The notes beneath the pieces were generated by a model. The model saw only the letters and a list, made by a program, of their open reading frames with translations. It ran no database searches and was not told the DNA's origin. From contig NZ_JAFIQU010000001.1 of the NCBI RefSeq assembly GCF_017355985.1, positions 778,401 through 842,400 on the forward strand: 64,000 nt of DNA. The letters run 5' to 3'. Source of the stretch: Arenibaculum pallidiluteum (GTDB lineage Bacteria > Pseudomonadota > Alphaproteobacteria > Azospirillales > Azospirillaceae). Position 1 is the first letter of the stretch, and each line of letters opens with the position of its first letter. Position numbers and translations under genes: made by a program. Of this stretch, positions 61,160 through 64,000 are shown in pieces.

Positions 61160-62097
61160 TCGGCGCCGTGCGCAGCCGGATCCGCAACAGCTTCGAATTC
61201 ATGAGCGTGTCGGCGCTGGATCTGTTCGCCTCGGCGCTCGGAGTCTTCGTTCTGCTGACCTTCGTGCTGCTTCCCCACTATCTGAAGCAGCCGTCGCTCG
61301 AGGCGGAAGTCGCAGGTGCCGCGAAGGACGCCGCCCGAACCGCAGAGCAGCTCGCGCTATACAAGGAACGGCTGATCGCGGCGCGCGCGGCCCGGGAGGA
61401 CGCCGAGGGGGCCCTGCTCGCTGCGCAGCGGCAGCTCGCCGCGGCCCGACAAGACGCGGCGCGGCGGGCCGCCGTGGGCGCCCCGCCGGCTGCGATCCCG
61501 ACACGGGCGAGAACGGGCCTGTCGATCCCCGACCTCGACCTCGTGATCGTGCTGGACACGACAGGCAGCATGCGCGACGAGCTCGAGGACCTGCAGGCCG
61601 GCCTGCTCGGCATCGTCCGCGTGCTTCACAGAATGGCCGCCTCGCTGTCGATCGGCGTCGTGGCGTACAGGGACGATGGGGAGGCCTACGTCACCCGCGC
61701 CCTCCCGCTCGGCCGGATCGACGGGCGAACCCTTTCAGGGGTCCTCGACTTTGTCGAGCGCCTGCGGGCCGAAGCCGGCGGAGATCCGCCCGAAGCAGTC
61801 TACCGCGCCTTGGCCCAGGCAACCGCGATGGCATGGAGGAACGGGGTCCAGAGGCAGATCCTCGTCATCGGCGACGCCCCCGCGCATCCGGCGCAAGCGC
61901 AGCGAACCCTTGATCTGGCGTCCGGCTTTCGCAACGCAGGCGGCTCCGTCCGCGCGATCTACACCGGCGCGGACGGAGCCGGACGCACCTTCTTCGAACG
62001 GCTCGCCGAGGCCGGGGGCGGCGAGTTCCGGCAGCACCGCGGGGCCATCGCCGAAAGCATCCTGCTGTCGGTCCTGGACGCCCCGCCGAAGGAGTGA
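61156..62097 (+). CDS. MotB/ExbD-like membrane protein fused to VWA domain (first)
   Basis: 313 residues from the GTG overlapping the channel stop. A GTG at 61168 is an alternative. One membrane helix (about 17-40) carries Asp22 in SALDLFASALGVFVLL, placed like the ion-binding Asp of MotB/ExbD/TolR. A coiled coil (about 48-107) and a VWA domain follow, with MIDAS start DTTGS at 134-138. The VWA domain replaces the peptidoglycan-binding domain of MotB and should face the periplasm. It probably binds a ligand through a metal ion. Confidence 0.82.
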   Translation: MIGAVRSRIRNSFEFMSVSALDLFASALGVFVLLTFVLLPHYLKQPSLEAEVAGAAKDAARTAEQLALYKERLIAARAAREDAEGALLAAQRQLAAARQDAARRAAVGAPPAAIPTRARTGLSIPDLDLVIVLDTTGSMRDELEDLQAGLLGIVRVLHRMAASLSIGVVAYRDDGEAYVTRALPLGRIDGRTLSGVLDFVERLRAEAGGDPPEAVYRALAQATAMAWRNGVQRQILVIGDAPAHPAQAQRTLDLASGFRNAGGSVRAIYTGADGAGRTFFERLAEAGGGEFRQHRGAIAESILLSVLDAPPKE

Positions 62098-62100
62098 ACC

Positions 62101-62481
62101 ATGCTCGACGGCAAGGATGCGCGGCAGCTTCTGGAGGGCGGGTGGTGCCTCCGGAGCGATCGCGGGGCTGCGATCCCGATCAGGTTGGTGATCGGGGACA
62201 CCGAGCTGGCGCGCGCGCATCTCGGTGTGGTGGTGGGCCGACATCCGGCGCTGTGCGACCGGACGATCGACGAGATCACGGTGTCGCGGCGACATTGCCG
62301 CTTCAGCACGCGAGAGGAGCGGCTGTATGTCGAGGACCTGAACTCCCTGAACGGCACCCGCCTTGACGAAGCCGAGTTGGCGCCGTTCGATCCCACACCT
62401 GTGCGCGCGGGCCAGACCCTGTCTCTCGGGCGGCTCGTCCTCGCGATCGGCCGCCTGGACGGGGAAGGACGGGACGGATGA
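62101..62481 (+). CDS. FHA-domain protein (second, canonical)
   Basis: 126 residues. It has all FHA landmarks: VGRHP, SRRHC and DLNSLNGT. It should bind phospho-Thr made by the operon's kinase. A 35-residue N-terminal segment precedes the domain. It lies between the two VWA genes and overlaps the second one by four bases. Confidence 0.9.
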   Translation: MLDGKDARQLLEGGWCLRSDRGAAIPIRLVIGDTELARAHLGVVVGRHPALCDRTIDEITVSRRHCRFSTREERLYVEDLNSLNGTRLDEAELAPFDPTPVRAGQTLSLGRLVLAIGRLDGEGRDG

Positions 62482-63401
62482 GGCAGGGTCGCCGGGAGTT
62501 CGCGATCTTCTCGCTATCGGCGCTCGACGTGCTGGCGATGTCGACCGGCGTGTTCCTCCTCCTGATCGTGCTGCTCATGCCCTTCTACCGCAACGCCTTC
62601 GACCTGCAGGCCGACCTGGAGGGCCTGCGCATCGCCGCGGAGGAAGACCTGGCCCAGCTCATCGAACTCCAGGCCCGGGCGGAAGAGGAGCGCTCCATGG
62701 CCTCCGCCCTGCTCGTGGAAGCCGAGAGCATCCGCAGCCAAGCGGATACCCTCGCCGCCGCGGCCGTGCCGGCAGCGCGGCCAGCGCCCAGCCCGAGCGG
62801 GCAGCAGATCATCGAGGCCTTCGATCTGGTCTTCGTCGTGGATACGACAGCCAGCATGACCCCGGTGCTCTTCGACATGACGCGGTCCATGACCGGTATC
62901 GTCCGGATCCTCGAGCGGCTGGTGCCGTCCCTGAGGGTGGGCATCGTGGCCTACAACGACCGGGACACCGGCGGCGTCCCGGTGCTTACCTTGCCTTTGG
63001 TGCCGACGCGGCAGGAACTCGGCCGCGTCATCCAGTTCCTCGAGCGCCTGAAGGCCTCCACCGTCTCCAGCAAGACCGTTCAGGAGGATGTTCACCTGGG
63101 CATGGTGGACGCGATGACGATGCCGTTCCGGCCCGCGGCGAAGCAGGCGCTGGTCGTGATCGGCGACGCCGCGGCGCATCTCGACGTCCAGGCGGAAACG
63201 CTGGCTCGGGTCCGGTCCTTCGTGGCGGCGTCCGAGGGCCGATCCGTGTCCGCGCTGTTCGTGACCACGCCGACTTCCCTGAGCATCGGCAACGCCGATC
63301 GGGATTTCTTCATCCGGCTGGCACGCGCCGGAATGGGCAACTTCACCGACCATACGGGCAGCCTGACCGAAAGCCTCCTGCTGTCGGTGATGGTCGATTA
63401 G
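62478..63401 (+). CDS. MotB/ExbD-like membrane protein fused to VWA domain (second)
   Basis: 307 residues, same architecture as the first VWA protein: membrane helix with Asp17 (SLSALDVLAMSTGVFLLL), coiled coil (about 43-95) and VWA with MIDAS start DTTAS at 122-126. The two are clearly paralogues but differ along their length, so they may form a heterodimer in the channel. It is the last gene of the operon; the rRNA operon terminator follows on the other strand. Confidence 0.82.
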   Translation: MRQGRREFAIFSLSALDVLAMSTGVFLLLIVLLMPFYRNAFDLQADLEGLRIAAEEDLAQLIELQARAEEERSMASALLVEAESIRSQADTLAAAAVPAARPAPSPSGQQIIEAFDLVFVVDTTASMTPVLFDMTRSMTGIVRILERLVPSLRVGIVAYNDRDTGGVPVLTLPLVPTRQELGRVIQFLERLKASTVSSKTVQEDVHLGMVDAMTMPFRPAAKQALVVIGDAAAHLDVQAETLARVRSFVAASEGRSVSALFVTTPTSLSIGNADRDFFIRLARAGMGNFTDHTGSLTESLLLSVMVD

Positions 63402-63464
63402 CGGGCCTCCCGGATCGGGACGCCCTGCGTGCCCCCTGCCCTTCCGCGCCGGGCCAAAAGAGAA

Positions 63465-63494
63465 AGGCCCCGGGGGCTTGCGCCACCGGGGCCT
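63465..63494 (-). terminator. Terminator of the rRNA operon
   Basis: Nine-base stem AGGCCCCGG/CCGGGGCCT with a 12-base loop, directly downstream of tRNA-fMet on the minus strand and followed by TTCTCTTTT. Confidence 0.85.
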
Positions 63495-63495
63495 C

Positions 63496-63578
<83 letters not shown>

Positions 63579-63631
63579 TCAGAAGCGATCGTGATGAGGG
63601 AAGCTGAGAGGGGGGACAAGCGCCGCCGGCA

Positions 63632-63750
63632 GGCCCGGCGGTGACCTACTCTCCCACGTCTTGAGACGCAGTACCATTGGCGTGCGGGGTTTTCACGGCC
63701 GAGTTCGGGATGGGATCGGGTGGGACACCCCCGGCTATGGCCACCGGGCC
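63632..63750 (-). rRNA. rrf: 5S rRNA
   Basis: About 119 bases. The minus strand starts GGCCCGGTGGCCATAGC and contains CACCCGATCCCATCCCGAAC and CGTGGGAGAGTAGGTC. The ends pair as the 5S helix I. Ends are placed by that pairing and may be off by one or two bases. Confidence 0.95.
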
Positions 63751-63910
63751 GGCCGGCGGCGCTCGTCCTTCGTTCTCTCTGGTCTTGTGTGAAGCGACCG
63801 CTCTCGAGCGGGAGGTCTCTGGCGCCCTGCGACGGGCTTGCCGCTGCGCGCGGCGCGTCCCTGCCATGGCGCGAACCCAAGGGTCCGAGCTGGATGGCGG
63901 GGCGGGCGAT

Positions 63911-64000
63911 AAAGCCGATCGGGCGATTAGTAGGGCTCAGCTTCGCATGTTGCCATGCGTCCACATGCCCCCTATCGACGTGGTGGTCTTCCACGGCCCT
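63911..64000 (-). rRNA. rrl: 23S rRNA, 3' end (partial)
   Basis: The minus strand reads GAAGACCACCACGTCGATAG, then CTACTAATCGCCCGATCGGC, the conserved 3' terminal part of 23S rRNA (helix 101 region). The gene continues beyond the window. A spacer of about 160 bases separates it from 5S. Confidence 0.93.

Noticed and set aside
60344..63401. Zorya anti-phage system
   Set aside because: The MotA-like gene and MotB-like helices resemble ZorA/ZorB, but the B-like proteins end in VWA instead of a peptidoglycan-binding domain, and there is no ZorC, ZorD or ZorE helicase/nuclease gene.
57859..63401. Type VI secretion regulatory cluster (PpkA/Fha)
   Set aside because: Kinase, FHA and VWA recall PpkA/Fha1, but no sheath, VgrG, Hcp, TssM or ClpV gene is present.

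Overview
This window is high-GC DNA from an alphaproteobacterium. The evidence is FlaF/FlbT flagellin regulation, DUF1217 and FlgN/FlgJ flagellar proteins, an OmpR-type flagellar regulator of the CtrA/FtcR/Rem kind, and an rRNA operon ending 23S-5S-tRNA-fMet. I cannot resolve the family or genus.

Layout. 1-5.2 kb: the end of a LacI-family regulator, then a tightly coupled ABC importer (binding protein, two permeases, ATPase) with a calcineurin-like phosphodiesterase, probably for an organophosphate. 5.2-10.8 kb: two alpha/beta hydrolases, a divergent TetR regulator with a likely operator, a hypothetical gene, a HisKA_2 sensor kinase and a small lipoprotein. 10.8-30.7 kb: flagellar genes in several operons (flhB-fliR-flhA; slt-fliQ-fliE-flgC-flgB; fliI; DUF1217-flaG-flbT-flaF; flagellin; flgN-flgJ-flgI-flgL-flgK-flgE; motB-motA). 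30.7-35.5 kb: an islet of small genes that interrupts the flagellar genes, with a LuxR-type response regulator and a proteasome-fold Ntn hydrolase. 35.5-45.4 kb: an 856-residue periplasmic protein, flgF-flgG-flgA-flgH-fliL-like, flgD-fliK and the CtrA/FtcR-like regulator. fliF, fliG, fliM, fliN and fliP are not in the window. A TTAA-type paired box stands before nearly every flagellar operon and may be that regulator's target.

45.5-56.1 kb: a frameshifted NUDIX gene, HU, and a complete arsenic-resistance operon (arsR, arsC, acr3, arsH, arsO-like, arsN2-like, MFS) with a clear arsR operator. Then come a cupin, a hydrolase, an SDR and a GFA-family protein.

56.3-63.5 kb: the most unusual part. 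A 7.2-kb block lies between a copy of the tRNA-fMet 3' end plus terminator and the intact tRNA-fMet gene. It carries a glycine-zipper lipoprotein and a compact seven-gene operon: surface antigen 2-like protein, membrane Ser/Thr kinase with a periplasmic beta-helix, FHA protein, MotA/TolQ/ExbB-like channel, MotB/ExbD-like protein fused to a VWA domain, a second FHA protein, and a second such VWA fusion. I do not recognise it as a named system. It looks like a phosphorylation-controlled, ion-driven membrane complex. The window closes with tRNA-fMet, 5S and the 3' end of 23S rRNA, all on the minus strand.
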